Part shown: piece after piece, positions 51,506-60,950 of the stretch | Numbering within the stretch: the stretch's first letter is position 1 | Layout: the number at the start of each line of letters is the position of its first letter | Source of the DNA: Microbulbifer celer | GTDB lineage: Bacteria > Pseudomonadota > Gammaproteobacteria > Pseudomonadales > Cellvibrionaceae | Assembly: GCF_020991125.1 (NCBI RefSeq) | Contig: NZ_CP087715.1 | Coordinates: 4,255,501-4,319,500, forward strand | Direction of reading: 5' to 3' | DNA length: 64,000 nucleotides | Position numbers and translations under genes: made by a program | The notes under the pieces: model-generated | What the model was told of the DNA's origin: nothing | Database searches by the model: none | Seen by the model: the letters and a program-made list of their open reading frames with translations, nothing else

Positions 51506-53341
51506 TCAATCGATTTCCCGTATCGCACCTTTATCCGCGCTGGTGGCCAGTAATGCATAGGCCTTGAGCGCGCGGCTTACTTTGCGCGGGCGGGCTTTGG
51601 CCGGTTTCCAGCCTGCGTCGCCTTTATTGTTCATGGCCTCGCGGCGGCGATGCAGTTCCGCTTCCGGAATATCCACTTCGATCAGGCGGTTGGGAATATC
51701 GATACGCACCAGGTCGCCGTCCTGAACCAGCCCGATATTGCCGCCGCTGGCGGCCTCTGGCGAAACGTGGCCGATGGAGAGCCCGGAGGTACCACCGGAG
51801 AAGCGGCCATCGGTGATCAGCGCGCAGGACTTACCCAGCCCCTTGGACTTCAGGTAGCTGGTGGGGTACAGCATTTCCTGCATTCCCGGCCCGCCCTTGG
51901 GGCCTTCATAACGAACGATCACTGCCTCGCCTTCCTTGACCCGACCTTCGAGGATATTGGCGACCGCATCTTCCTGGCTTTCGACAATGTGCGCCGGGCC
52001 CTCGAACTTCCACAACTCCTCCTCAACGCCGGAGGTTTTCACCACACAGCCATCCGGTGCCAGGTTGCCGAACAACACCGCGAGTCCGCCTTCGGCGGAG
52101 AACGCATGCTCCACCGAGCGGATGCAGCCGTTCTCGCGGTCGCCGTCGAGATTGTTCCAGCGGCAGTCCTGGCTGAAGGCGGTCTGGGTGGGGATACCCG
52201 CGGGGCCGGCGCGGAAAAACTTGTGTACCGCCGGATCATCGGTGCGGCGGATATCCCATTGCTCCAGGGCTTCCTTGAAGGAGCTGCTGTGCACTGTGGG
52301 CAGGCTGGCGTCCAGCAGGCCGGCAGCTTCCAGTTCCCCCAGAATTGCCATCACACCGCCGGCGCGGTGGACATCCTCGATGTGGTATTTCTGGGTGTTG
52401 GGTGCCACCTTGCACAGTTGTGGAATCTTTCTCGACAGGCGGTCGATATCCGCCAGGTTGAAATCCACCTCCCCTTCCTGGGCCGCAGCGAGCAGGTGCA
52501 GGATGGTGTTGGTGGAACCGCCCATGGCGATATCCAGCGCCATGGCATTGCTGAAGGCGGCGCGATTGGCGATATTGCGCGGCAATGCGGCTTCGTCGTC
52601 GTCTTCGTAATAGCGTTTGGCCAGAGTGACAATCTCGCGGCCGGCGCGCAGGAACAGCTCTTCGCGATCGGCATGGGTGGCGAGCATGGTGCCATTGCCC
52701 GGCAGGGACAGTCCCAGCGCTTCGGTCAGGCAGTTCATGGAGTTGGCGGTGAACATACCGGAACAGGAGCCACAGGTGGGGCAGGCTGAGCGTTCGTACT
52801 CGGCCACCTTTTCATCGGAAGCGTCGTCGGTGGCGGCGATGACCATCGCGTCCACCAGGTCCAGCTTGTGATCGGCGAGCTTGGTTTTCCCGGCCTCCAT
52901 GGGCCCACCGGATACGAAGATGACCGGGATGTTCAGGCGCAGGGCCGCCATCAGCATTCCGGGGGTGATCTTGTCGCAGTTGGAAATACACACCAGGGCG
53001 TCGGCGCAGTGGGCATTAACCATGTACTCGACGGAGTCGGCGATGATCTCGCGGCTGGGCAGGCTGTAGAGCATGCCATCGTGGCCCATGGCGATACCGT
53101 CGTCCACCGCAATGGTGTTGAATTCCTTGGCGACGCCACCGGCCTTTTCGATCTCCCGTGCCACCAGCTGTCCCATATCTTTCAGGTGCACATGCCCGGG
53201 TACGAACTGGGTGAAGGAGTTGGCTACGGCAATGATGGGCTTGTGGAAATCGTCATCCTTCATGCCGGTGGCGCGCCACAGGGCGCGGGCGCCGGCCATA
53301 TTGCGGCCGGCGGTGGAGGTGCGGGAACGGTACTGAGGCAT
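51506..53341 (-). CDS. ilvD: Dihydroxy-acid dehydratase
   Basis: A 611-residue Fe-S enzyme of isoleucine/valine synthesis, third common step. Cluster-binding Cys are in [12 protein letters not shown] and [19 protein letters not shown], with the phosphorylated-Lys-like region and [19 protein letters not shown] near the C-terminus. Length matches E. coli (616). Upstream is a leader of about 150 bases from a likely promoter at 53498, with a CCGGGGTA/TACCCCGG hairpin. I see no leader peptide rich in branched-chain codons. Confidence 0.96.
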   Translation of the reverse strand: MPQYRSRTSTAGRNMAGARALWRATGMKDDDFHKPIIAVANSFTQFVPGHVHLKDMGQLVAREIEKAGGVAKEFNTIAVDDGIAMGHDGMLYSLPSREIIADSVEYMVNAHCADALVCISNCDKITPGMLMAALRLNIPVIFVSGGPMEAGKTKLADHKLDLVDAMVIAATDDASDEKVAEYERSACPTCGSCSGMFTANSMNCLTEALGLSLPGNGTMLATHADREELFLRAGREIVTLAKRYYEDDDEAALPRNIANRAAFSNAMALDIAMGGSTNTILHLLAAAQEGEVDFNLADIDRLSRKIPQLCKVAPNTQKYHIEDVHRAGGVMAILGELEAAGLLDASLPTVHSSSFKEALEQWDIRRTDDPAVHKFFRAGPAGIPTQTAFSQDCRWNNLDGDRENGCIRSVEHAFSAEGGLAVLFGNLAPDGCVVKTSGVEEELWKFEGPAHIVESQEDAVANILEGRVKEGEAVIVRYEGPKGGPGMQEMLYPTSYLKSKGLGKSCALITDGRFSGGTSGLSIGHVSPEAASGGNIGLVQDGDLVRIDIPNRLIEVDIPEAELHRRREAMNNKGDAGWKPAKARPRKVSRALKAYALLATSADKGAIREID

Positions 53342-53497
53342 AGTGGCTCTTTACGAATATCACAGATTGATGAACACAGGCCGGGGTAGTACCCCGGAAG
53401 CCTGACAGATTAACAAAGTGCAAGAAAGTTTGCGCGGCTGTGGAGTCTGGCTGTTTCCAGCGAAAGGGTTATCCGTCCTGTTCCGGATTTAAAAGCA

Positions 53498-53503
53498 ATT
53501 ATA
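53498..53503 (-). promoter_or_regulatory. -10 element upstream of ilvD
   Basis: The minus strand reads TATAAT here, exact to consensus; TTGTTC 19 bases upstream is a weak -35. Transcription would begin near 53491, giving a leader of about 150 bases. Confidence 0.4.
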
Positions 53504-53543
53504 TTGCGCGAAACAACAAATTGAACAATACGGGCAGGGGCGT

Positions 53544-54848
53544 TTACAGGGGTTTGCGCAGCACCCGGGAGTTGCGCTGGATGTTGTACAGCGACTTGCG
53601 CGCAGCAGGCAGATCGCTGGCATCTACCTGGGTAAAGCCGCGCTCGATAAACCAGTGCTCGGTCTGGGTCGTGAGCACATAGATTTCCGGCAGCTCCAGC
53701 GCCCGCGCCTGCCGCTCCAGGTGCTGCAACAGCTTGGCGCCGCGGCCACCACCGCGGAACTCCGGATGGATCGCCACACAGGCGATTTCTGCGGCGACGG
53801 TATCGCCCTGATTGTCGAGAATCGGATACAGCGCAGCACAGGCTACTGGCGTGCCGTCCACTTCCACCAGGGTGAAATGGTCGATTTCCGCCTCGAGCTT
53901 TTCCCGTGAGCGGCGCACCAGAATCCCCTGCTTCTCCAGCGGTCTTATCAGCCCCAGTATTCCGCCCACATCGGTGATCCGCGCGCGCCTCACCACCTCG
54001 TAGCTGTCGCGGTAGATCATGGTGCCGGCGCCCTCGCGGCTCAGCAGCTCCTGCAGCAGGGCCCCGTTATCGGCGTAACTCAGCAGGTGTACGCGCTGAA
54101 TACCGGCGTTACAGGCATTGATCGCACAGGCGAGGGTTTCACTATCCACGGACTCCTGCGCATCTTCCGCCTGATGGATACTGAGATCGTAAACCGGGGC
54201 GCCATCCACAATGAGCTGTGGTGTATCGCGGAACACAATCAGCTTCTCTGCCTTCAGGCTCTGTGCCGCTTCCGCTGCCAGGTCGAGGTAGTTCAGGTTG
54301 AACAGCTCACCGGTGAGGGAAGTGCCCAGCGGAGAGATCAGTACCAGTGACCCTTCATCCAGCGCGCGGCTTATGGCGGCGACCTCCATACGCCGTACCT
54401 TGCCGGTCCAGCCCATATCGGTACCGTCAATCACGCCTACCGGGCGTGCGGTAACGAAATTGCCGGAAACTACCTTGAGCGCCGCGCGGGCCATGGGGGA
54501 ATCCGGGAGTCCCTGGGAAAATGCCGCCTCGATCTCGAAACGCAGTTTGCCCACTGTCTCTTTGATGACCTCGAGGGTTTCGCGATCGGTTACCCGGGTA
54601 TTGCCCTGGAAGCGGCTGTGGACACCGTTTTTCTCCAGGGTGCAATTTACCTGCGCGCGGGCGCCGTGCACCAGCACCAGCCTAACTCCCAGGCTGATCA
54701 GCAGCGTCAGATCGTGCACCAGATTGCGAAAGTTCTCGTGCCCTAAGCCTTCGCCCGGAATCGCAACCACCAGGGTTCGCCCGCGCAGATCATTGATATA
54801 GGGCGCGGCGTTACGGAACCAGTTTAGGGTGGTGTTTTCTGTGTTCAC
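53544..54848 (-). CDS. argA: Amino-acid N-acetyltransferase (N-acetylglutamate synthase)
   Basis: A 434-residue two-domain enzyme that makes N-acetylglutamate, first step of arginine synthesis. The N-terminal amino-acid-kinase-like domain (about 15-285), without catalytic residues for phosphorylation, binds arginine for feedback; the C-terminal GNAT domain (about 295-430) has the acetyl-CoA loop RGGGRGAKLLQHLE. The start is GTG 54848. argE, the deacetylase of the same pathway, lies upstream beyond palindromic element C. Note that the linear pathway with ArgE is used here. Confidence 0.94.
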   Translation of the reverse strand: MNTENTTLNWFRNAAPYINDLRGRTLVVAIPGEGLGHENFRNLVHDLTLLISLGVRLVLVHGARAQVNCTLEKNGVHSRFQGNTRVTDRETLEVIKETVGKLRFEIEAAFSQGLPDSPMARAALKVVSGNFVTARPVGVIDGTDMGWTGKVRRMEVAAISRALDEGSLVLISPLGTSLTGELFNLNYLDLAAEAAQSLKAEKLIVFRDTPQLIVDGAPVYDLSIHQAEDAQESVDSETLACAINACNAGIQRVHLLSYADNGALLQELLSREGAGTMIYRDSYEVVRRARITDVGGILGLIRPLEKQGILVRRSREKLEAEIDHFTLVEVDGTPVACAALYPILDNQGDTVAAEIACVAIHPEFRGGGRGAKLLQHLERQARALELPEIYVLTTQTEHWFIERGFTQVDASDLPAARKSLYNIQRNSRVLRKPL

Positions 54849-54963
54849 GATGTTTTCAGTTCGGCAATTAAATTGGTTGAGGGTACAATATAACGCATTT
54901 TCTGCGGGATTTATTTGGACTACTGATTAGGAGTTCTGATAGATCTGCAAAACTTCGGGCGCA

Positions 54964-55087
54964 GGCATCGATACCGGGTACGCTTTCGCGAGACCGTCTG
55001 CGGCCAGGACGGCCGCAGCCGAGCCCCCATGGATGGGTTTACGGCGTGTCTCGCGAAAGCGTACCCGGTAGCGGTGCCGCCACCGAA
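54964..55087 (-). repeat. Intergenic palindromic element, copy C
   Basis: Arms 54972-54994 and 55048-55070 pair perfectly over 23 bases, with weaker pairing further out. The inner stem CTGCGGCC/GGCCGCAG (54998-55005 with 55011-55018) has loop AGGAC. The core on the minus strand reads CGTAAACCCATCCATGGGG, as in B. The outer and inner stem sequences differ from the other copies. It lies between argE and argA, in reverse orientation to B. Confidence 0.85.
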
Positions 55088-55104
55088 GCTTAAAACAGGT
55101 ACCG

Positions 55105-56268
55105 CTACAGGCAGAACCGCCCAATCATCCCCCGCAGGGTTTCCACCATCGGGTCAATCCGCTCCAGCCCGAGATATTCATCCGGCTGGTGGGCCTGATC
55201 GATATCGCCGGGGCCGAGGACAATGGTCTGCATCCCGAGCTTCTGCAGAAACGGTGCCTCGGTGGCAAAGGCCACGCTTTCCGCACTGTGCCCGGTCAAT
55301 TTTTCCGCCGCCTGCACCAGCTCCGATTGCGCCGGTTCTTCAAATGCCTCCACGCCACCGATCAGCGAATCCATCTCCAGCTTGATCTTGTCTCCACCAA
55401 CCACACTGTTAAGTCGCTGGTGCAACTCACCGCGCAGCTCGTCCATGGCCATACCCGGTAGCGGGCGCAGGTCGAACTGTAATTCAGTGTGGCCGCAGAT
55501 ACGGTTGGGATTATCGCCGCCGTGAATACAGCCAAAATTGAGCGTGGGCACTTCCACCGCAAAGCCCGGATTGCGAAAGCGGCTCTGCCACTCGCCGCGC
55601 AGCTTGAGGATTTCGCCCATCGCGGTGTGCATCGCTTCCAGGGCGCTGGCACCGTAAGCGGGATTCGACGAGTGCCCCGCCTGGCCGGTAATGCGCAGGC
55701 GCTCCATCATCATCCCCTTATGCATACGGATGGGCTTGAGACCGGTGGGCTCACCGATAATCGCGTAGCGGGCTTTCGGCAGACCCGCTTTGACCAGTGC
55801 GCGGGCGCCGGACATGGAGGTTTCCTCGTCGGCGGTGGCGAGAATGATCAGCGGTTGCTGCAGTGGTTTCTCTGCAAAACTCTTTGCCGCCTCGATCGCC
55901 AGCGGGAAAAAGCCTTTCATATCGGTACTGCCGAGCCCGTACAGACGGTTGTCCCGTTCGTCGAGCTTGAATGGATCCGATTGCCAGCGGTTATCGTCGT
56001 AGGGCACCGTGTCGGTGTGCCCGGCCAGAACCAGACCACCGGCGCCGCTGCCGCTACCGGAGAGCGTGGCGATCAGGTTGGCTTTATTGGGCTGCCCCTC
56101 GATAGGCATGATCTCGATACTGAAGCCGAGGGTTTCCAGCCAGGCTGCGAGCAGATCGATCACGCCGCGGTTGCCCATATCCAGCGCGGGGTTGGTGGCG
56201 CTGACGCTGGGGCTGGCCACCAGCTGTTTCAGCTGGCTTTGCAGGTCGGGCAGGGTGCGGGCATTCAT
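55105..56268 (-). CDS. argE: Acetylornithine deacetylase
   Basis: A 387-residue M20-family zinc hydrolase releasing ornithine from N-acetylornithine. Metal ligands are in LAGHTDTVPYDDNRW and the catalytic/metal block ADEETSMSGA, with GEPTGLKPIRMHKG and the dimerisation domain (about 180-290). Length fits ArgE (383). It is followed on the same strand by argA after palindromic element C. Confidence 0.93.
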   Translation of the reverse strand: MNARTLPDLQSQLKQLVASPSVSATNPALDMGNRGVIDLLAAWLETLGFSIEIMPIEGQPNKANLIATLSGSGSGAGGLVLAGHTDTVPYDDNRWQSDPFKLDERDNRLYGLGSTDMKGFFPLAIEAAKSFAEKPLQQPLIILATADEETSMSGARALVKAGLPKARYAIIGEPTGLKPIRMHKGMMMERLRITGQAGHSSNPAYGASALEAMHTAMGEILKLRGEWQSRFRNPGFAVEVPTLNFGCIHGGDNPNRICGHTELQFDLRPLPGMAMDELRGELHQRLNSVVGGDKIKLEMDSLIGGVEAFEEPAQSELVQAAEKLTGHSAESVAFATEAPFLQKLGMQTIVLGPGDIDQAHQPDEYLGLERIDPMVETLRGMIGRFCL

Positions 56269-56292
56269 GGCGCTGTCCTTATGTCGCTGGTT

Positions 56293-57171
56293 TCAATTCC
56301 GTCTGTGTTGCTGCTGTCGTTGTCGAGTGTGCCATTCGCTGAGGGCAACCGCGGCGACGATAAGCAGGCCACCGGCGAGCAGCCGCGGCAGGTGGGCGTC
56401 GCGATTCCAGATTAACAGATTCACCAGCAGGCCCGCAGGAATCAGGGCATTGTTCATTGCCGCAAGAGTGCCGGCGGAAACCTGGGTGGCGCCCTTGTTC
56501 CAGAGAAAATAGCCGAGACCGGAGGCCACCGCACCCAACCACAGCAGAATACCCCATTGGATGGGTGTTTTCGGATAGTCTGCCTGGCCCAATGCCAGCC
56601 AGGCGATTGAGACGACGAGACTGGCGCCAACAAAGAACCAGCCAAATACCTGTCGCTGGGGCAATGGGTGCTCGCGATAACCGGCAGATTGCATAAACTG
56701 CCTGTAGGCCACCTGTCCGCTGGCGAAACAGAGGTTGGCGCCCTGGACGACCAGAAAACCGCGCCAGTAGCCGCCACTCAGTTCATCCCAGCGAATAACT
56801 GCGGCACCGAATACCGCAATGGCGGCGACCAGGAGATTCCACCAGGAAAAATGTCGCTTTAGCAGGTCGTCGATCAGGGTGATATACACCGGTGTGAAGA
56901 TGGTGAACAGCAGTACTTCCGGTACGCTCAATAGCAGGAATGACTGGTAGTAAAACAGGTACATGGCCCCCAGTTGTACGGCGCCGATGACCATCAACGA
57001 CAGTGCTGTGCGCGGTGGGGTGCGCCAGTTGATCAGGGGCAGGAATACCGCGGCGGCGAGCAGTACGCGGGTGAGAACGGAAAAATAACTGTCCACCTGT
57101 CCGGCCAGGTAAACGCCGATCAGGCTGAAAGAGAAGGCCCACAGGAGGGTGACCAGTATCAACAGTGTCAT
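56293..57171 (-). CDS. EamA/DMT-family transporter
   Basis: A 292-residue inner-membrane protein with about ten helices arranged as two EamA repeats (about 1-140 and 150-285). Members export amino acids, their analogues or other small metabolites. The C-terminus is short and basic (EWHTRQRQQQHRRN). It ends 24 bases before argE and may be cotranscribed with it, but the substrate cannot be read from sequence. Confidence 0.88.
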   Translation of the reverse strand: MTLLILVTLLWAFSFSLIGVYLAGQVDSYFSVLTRVLLAAAVFLPLINWRTPPRTALSLMVIGAVQLGAMYLFYYQSFLLLSVPEVLLFTIFTPVYITLIDDLLKRHFSWWNLLVAAIAVFGAAVIRWDELSGGYWRGFLVVQGANLCFASGQVAYRQFMQSAGYREHPLPQRQVFGWFFVGASLVVSIAWLALGQADYPKTPIQWGILLWLGAVASGLGYFLWNKGATQVSAGTLAAMNNALIPAGLLVNLLIWNRDAHLPRLLAGGLLIVAAVALSEWHTRQRQQQHRRN

Positions 57172-57191
57172 AAGGTTTGGAGTCTGGATGA

Positions 57192-57668
57192 ATGTCGGCT
57201 GATTTAGATAATGATAAGGCTTTTCAGACGGCGCTTGCGCAGCTGTGGGCGAGGCTCGGAAAAATCACGGCGTTCAGTTTCAGTGCCAGCAACGGGCCCG
57301 GTTCAAGAACCAACTGGCGCGGTCACGGCCGTGGTGAGGTGGCGGTGACTTCGGATGAGGGTAACCTGATATTTTCCGAGCAGGCGGAATATACCGATGG
57401 TGACGGCCACAAAATCCAGTTGCAGAACCGCTATCGCTGGAGCCGGGATGACAATGCCATTCGCCTGGAACACCTGCGCCGTGAAGAGCCGGTGCTGTTG
57501 TTTGCCCTGGCGCCGGTGACCGAACACGGTTTTCGCGAGGTGGCCGCGCATCACTGTGGCGACGATATTTACACCGCGGAGTTGCTGTTACACAAGGATC
57601 AACTGGAGCTGATCTGGCAGATCCACGGGCCGCGGAAGAATGAACGGTTGCACTATCACTATTGGTAG
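57192..57668 (+). CDS. DUF6314-like protein
   Basis: A 158-residue cytoplasmic beta-rich protein. The run of alternating strands, HHCGDDIYTAEL in the second half and the ending QIHGPRKNERLHYHYW match the DUF6314 pattern (C..D.Y, GPRK near the C-terminus) as I recall it. The family has no established function. ATG 57192 is divergent from the EamA gene with a 20-base gap, too short for two full promoters. Confidence 0.65.
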   Translation: MSADLDNDKAFQTALAQLWARLGKITAFSFSASNGPGSRTNWRGHGRGEVAVTSDEGNLIFSEQAEYTDGDGHKIQLQNRYRWSRDDNAIRLEHLRREEPVLLFALAPVTEHGFREVAAHHCGDDIYTAELLLHKDQLELIWQIHGPRKNERLHYHYW

Positions 57669-57693
57669 CTCTCAAAGAAGCCCTGTCGCGGCT

Positions 57694-57845
57694 ATGGTGG
57701 CGGTGACGCTACCGGGTGCGAACTTGTGAGACACGCCGTGAACCCAGTCCGGCCGCTCCATCGCGGCGCCTTCGGCCCATGGGGGCTCTTCTAAAACATC
57801 CCTGTTTTAGAAGGTCTCACAAGTTCGCACCCGGCATCGCCACCT
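57694..57845 (+). repeat. Intergenic palindromic element, copy D
   Basis: Arms 57712-57732 and 57814-57834 pair perfectly over 21 bases and more weakly beyond. The inner stem CTTCTAAAAC/GTTTTAGAAG (57788-57797 with 57804-57813) is identical to that of copy B; the loop is ATCCCT. The core matches CGTGAACCCA...CCATGGGGG but carries an extra ~25 bases between CCCA and CCATG that include GGCCG and CGGCC and can fold on themselves. It lies between the convergent DUF6314 and PhzF genes. Confidence 0.85.
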
Positions 57846-57881
57846 TCTCGGAGATTGACGCACGTTGATTTAACCGTTGGG

Positions 57882-58673
57882 TCAAAGGCTTATCTGTCCA
57901 CGTAAATAAGTCACCGCCCGCCCACGCATAATCACCCGCTCACCATTCAGCTCGCAGTCCAGCTCGCCACCGCGGGACGAAATCTGCTTCGCCTGCAACG
58001 CAGTCCGGTCCAGTTTCTCTGCCCAGAACGGCACCAGCAATGTATGCGCGGAGCCGGTGACAGGGTCTTCGTCGATACCGATGGCGGGGGCGAAAAAGCG
58101 GCTGACGAAATCGCAGTCGTTACCGGGGGCGGTGCAGATCAGGCCTTTGTAGGGCAGCGCGGCCACAGCGCGCATATCCGGGGTGAGGCTGGCGATGTCT
58201 TCGGCAGTGGCGAATTCCACCAGTAACTGGTCGTTGGAACCGGCCACTTCCAGCAGCTTGAGTGGCCTGGCGCCGAGGGCGGCGGTATAGCTGTCATCGA
58301 GCGGGATTTCGCGGGTCTGCTTTGCGGGAAAGTCCAGAGACAGCAGATCACCTTCCTGACGCACGATCAGTTCGCCGCTGCGAGTGAAGAAGTGGATTTC
58401 CGGGTCGGTGAACCCCAACTCGGTCCACAGCAGGTGTGCGGTGACCAGGGTCGCATGGCCGCACAGGGGGACTTCTTCGCCCGGAGTGAACCAGCGCAGC
58501 TCGAAGCCGTTGCCGACGGGGACGGTGAAGGCGGTCTCGGCGAGGTTGTTCTCGGCGGCGATCTGTTGCATCAGCTGGTCGTCCAGCCAATGGGTCAGGG
58601 GGACGTAAGCGGCGGGGTTACCTTGGAACAGTTCGGAGGTAAAGGCGTCGGCTTGATAGATAGGCAGTTGCAT
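57882..58673 (-). CDS. PhzF-family isomerase-like protein
   Basis: A 263-residue member of the PhzF/YddE family with the diaminopimelate-epimerase fold. The N-terminal domain has YQADAFTSELFQGNPAAYV with the catalytic Glu region (NLAETAF) and CGHATLVTAH. The C-terminal domain includes GIDEDPVTGSAHTLL. There are no phenazine genes nearby, so this is a general family member of unknown substrate. ATG 58673 follows AAGGA with correct spacing; the frame opens eight codons earlier. Confidence 0.88.
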   Translation of the reverse strand: MQLPIYQADAFTSELFQGNPAAYVPLTHWLDDQLMQQIAAENNLAETAFTVPVGNGFELRWFTPGEEVPLCGHATLVTAHLLWTELGFTDPEIHFFTRSGELIVRQEGDLLSLDFPAKQTREIPLDDSYTAALGARPLKLLEVAGSNDQLLVEFATAEDIASLTPDMRAVAALPYKGLICTAPGNDCDFVSRFFAPAIGIDEDPVTGSAHTLLVPFWAEKLDRTALQAKQISSRGGELDCELNGERVIMRGRAVTYLRGQISL

Positions 58674-58695
58674 GGGAATGTCCTTCTCCATTGCC

Positions 58696-58730
58696 AAAAA
58701 AAAAAGGGGAGCTCGGAAGCTCCCCTTTTT
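58696..58730. terminator. Terminator between pit and phzF
   Basis: GGGGAGCT-CGGA-AGCTCCCC (58706-58725) has eleven A on the left and five T on the right. On the minus strand this is a strong terminator for pit, with a long T-run just upstream of the PhzF gene. Confidence 0.88.
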
Positions 58731-58777
58731 ATCAGTTGTGGCCGGTTTTTACTATGGCCAGGTTACCAGCCCTTTTT

Positions 58778-60055
58778 CTACCAACCGAAGACGCCCTTGA
58801 AGAAGAAGAAAAAGATGATCGCGATGCCGGCGCCGGCGGGCAGGGTAACGACCCAGGAGGCGGCGATGGTGGTGATCATGCGCAGGTTCAGGGCGCCGAT
58901 GCCGCGGGCCAGGCCCACACCCAGCACCGCCCCCACCAGGGTGTGGGTGGTGGAGATGGGCAGGCCGGTACCGGACGCGAGTACCACGGTGGCGGCGGCA
59001 CCCAGCTCGGCGGCGAAGCCACGGCTCGGGGTCAGTTCGGTGATCTTTCTGCCAATGGTGGCCATTACCTTGAAGCCGTAGGTGGCGAGACCGACTACGA
59101 TACCGGCACCCCCGAGCAACAGAATCCACGGCGGCATGGAGGCCTTGGCGGTCACTGCGCCCATCTGCACGGTATTGACTACCGCTGCGAGCGGGCCGAC
59201 GGCATTGGCCACGTCGTTGGAGCCGTGAGCGAAGGCCATGGCACAGGCGGTAAATACCATCAGGATGGCGAACACCCGCTCTACGTTGGCAAAGCGGTTG
59301 TCGCGCTCGCGTTCCGGATCCCGCTTGATACGTTTCAGCATCATCACACCGATGCCCATCACGATCAGCCCGGCGACACCCGCGATGAGGGCGTCCTGCC
59401 AGAAAGACAGGGAGATATCCGCATCCTTCAATACATGCTTCAGCCCCTTGGTGAGGGTAACCATGGCGATCATCCAGCCTACGGCAAACATGTAGAAAGG
59501 AATGTAGCGCTTGGCATTGCCGAAAGGATCTTCAGTGTTGAGGATCAGGCGTTGCACACTGCGGAACAGCATAAAGGAGATGGTGCCCGCCAGTACCGGC
59601 GAGACCACCCAGCTGGCAACGATGCTGCCCACTTTGCCCCAGGCCACGGCGTCCGGTGAGATGCCGACCGCAGAAAAACCGACGATGGCGCCGACGATGG
59701 AATGGGTGGTGGATACCGGCCAGCCCAGGATGCTGGCGATCAGCAGCCAGGTGCCGGCCGCCAACAGTGCCGAGAGCATACCGTAGACCAGCAACTCGGG
59801 CTGGTCGTTGAAAATATCCGAGGAAATGATGCCCTTGCGGATGGTGGCGGTGACCTCACCGCCAGCGAGGTAGGCACCGGCAAACTCGAAAATCATGGCG
59901 ATGATGATCGCCTGTTTGATGGTAAGTGCGCGGGAGCCGACGGAGGTCCCCATGGCGTTGGCAACGTCGTTGGCACCGACGCCCCAGGCCATAAAAAAGC
60001 CGAATACACAGGCCAGGATCAAAAAGATATGGCCGTACTGAGCAATGATATCCAC
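58778..60055 (-). CDS. pit: Inorganic phosphate transporter, Pit family
   Basis: A 425-residue inner-membrane metal-phosphate/proton symporter. Two inverted halves are visible, each with the family motif: GANDVANAMGTSVGSRAL near residue 28 and GSNDVANAVGPLAA near residue 290. About ten helices. The C-terminal helix (GIAIIFFFFFKGVFGW) ends the chain. It follows the DUF47 gene by 15 bases, the usual pairing for low-affinity phosphate uptake. Confidence 0.94.
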   Translation of the reverse strand: MDIIAQYGHIFLILACVFGFFMAWGVGANDVANAMGTSVGSRALTIKQAIIIAMIFEFAGAYLAGGEVTATIRKGIISSDIFNDQPELLVYGMLSALLAAGTWLLIASILGWPVSTTHSIVGAIVGFSAVGISPDAVAWGKVGSIVASWVVSPVLAGTISFMLFRSVQRLILNTEDPFGNAKRYIPFYMFAVGWMIAMVTLTKGLKHVLKDADISLSFWQDALIAGVAGLIVMGIGVMMLKRIKRDPERERDNRFANVERVFAILMVFTACAMAFAHGSNDVANAVGPLAAVVNTVQMGAVTAKASMPPWILLLGGAGIVVGLATYGFKVMATIGRKITELTPSRGFAAELGAAATVVLASGTGLPISTTHTLVGAVLGVGLARGIGALNLRMITTIAASWVVTLPAGAGIAIIFFFFFKGVFGW

Positions 60056-60070
60056 GTTTTCTCTCCCCCG

Positions 60071-60748
60071 TTAACGCGCCAGCAGCAGCTGCAATCGGTT
60101 GCCCACGCCGTGGGCCTCATCTGCCAGGTCGCCGACCCACTCGATAATCCGGTAGAGAAAAATCACGTCTACCGGCGGCAGGTCTTTTTCTAGTTTGAAC
60201 AGTGCGGCGCGTACTTCGACTTCGAGTTTGTCGGATTTACGCTCGAGGTCGTCCAGCTCTTCGGTCATGCGGCGGGTGATGTCCACCTCGCGCCCGGCAA
60301 AGCCGGACTCCAGCAGTTCGTCCAGCTCGTTGATGGCCTTCAGTGCCTGGGCGGAGGCCGCCACGGCGCTTTCCACAAAGGTGGCCATCATGCCGTGCAT
60401 GGATTCGGGGATCTGCATCTTCCGGCCGGTGGCGAGACCGGCGATATCCTGAGCCTTGTTGGCTACCTTGTCCTGGACGTGCAGCAGTTCCAGCAGGTCG
60501 GTGCGGGAGACCGGCATGAACAGGCTGTCCGGCAGATGCAGGCGCAGGTCTTTCTTGATGTCATCGGCGCGGTTCTCGCTGGCGGAAATGCGCAGTTGAA
60601 TCTCGCCCGCGGCGTCGAAGTCGCCCTTCATAAGGGCCTCAAAGAAGGGCACCAGATCCGCGGACGCCTCGTGGGCGGTCGCCATGTGCTCCTTGATCGG
60701 CTTGATTGGTGAACGGCCGAACAGGTTGGCGATATTGGACAGGGGCAT
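60071..60748 (-). CDS. DUF47 (TIGR00153) PhoU-like Pit accessory protein
   Basis: A 225-residue all-helical cytoplasmic protein with PhoU-like charged helices (RRMTEELDDLERKSDKLEVEVRAALFK). In many bacteria the gene directly precedes pit and tunes phosphate uptake. Length agrees with TIGR00153 (about 216-225). First gene of the two-gene operon; its promoter lies in the 200 bases shared with the divergent ATPase gene. Confidence 0.92.
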   Translation of the reverse strand: MPLSNIANLFGRSPIKPIKEHMATAHEASADLVPFFEALMKGDFDAAGEIQLRISASENRADDIKKDLRLHLPDSLFMPVSRTDLLELLHVQDKVANKAQDIAGLATGRKMQIPESMHGMMATFVESAVAASAQALKAINELDELLESGFAGREVDITRRMTEELDDLERKSDKLEVEVRAALFKLEKDLPPVDVIFLYRIIEWVGDLADEAHGVGNRLQLLLAR

Positions 60749-60950
60749 GGTCTGTTCCTTTTCCGATCCTGACTGAAATTAAGTGAAACGCCGCCCGGGC
60801 GGCCAAATTGGGCGGCATGGTACCCCAACCTGTGCGCAGGTCACAGTGACGGTTTGGTTTCCATGTCATTCTGTCTACCCCGCGCACTGTAGGCCGTCGT
60901 TATAAGAGCTACAATGCGCCTTCACACTAAGCGTAGACGGGTGCAATTGT

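Noticed and set aside
29203-57845. Palindromic elements as integron attC sites
   Set aside because: They share variable stems with conserved structure, but the GTTRRRY core ends and cassette-like single-gene spacing are absent, and no integrase is in the window.
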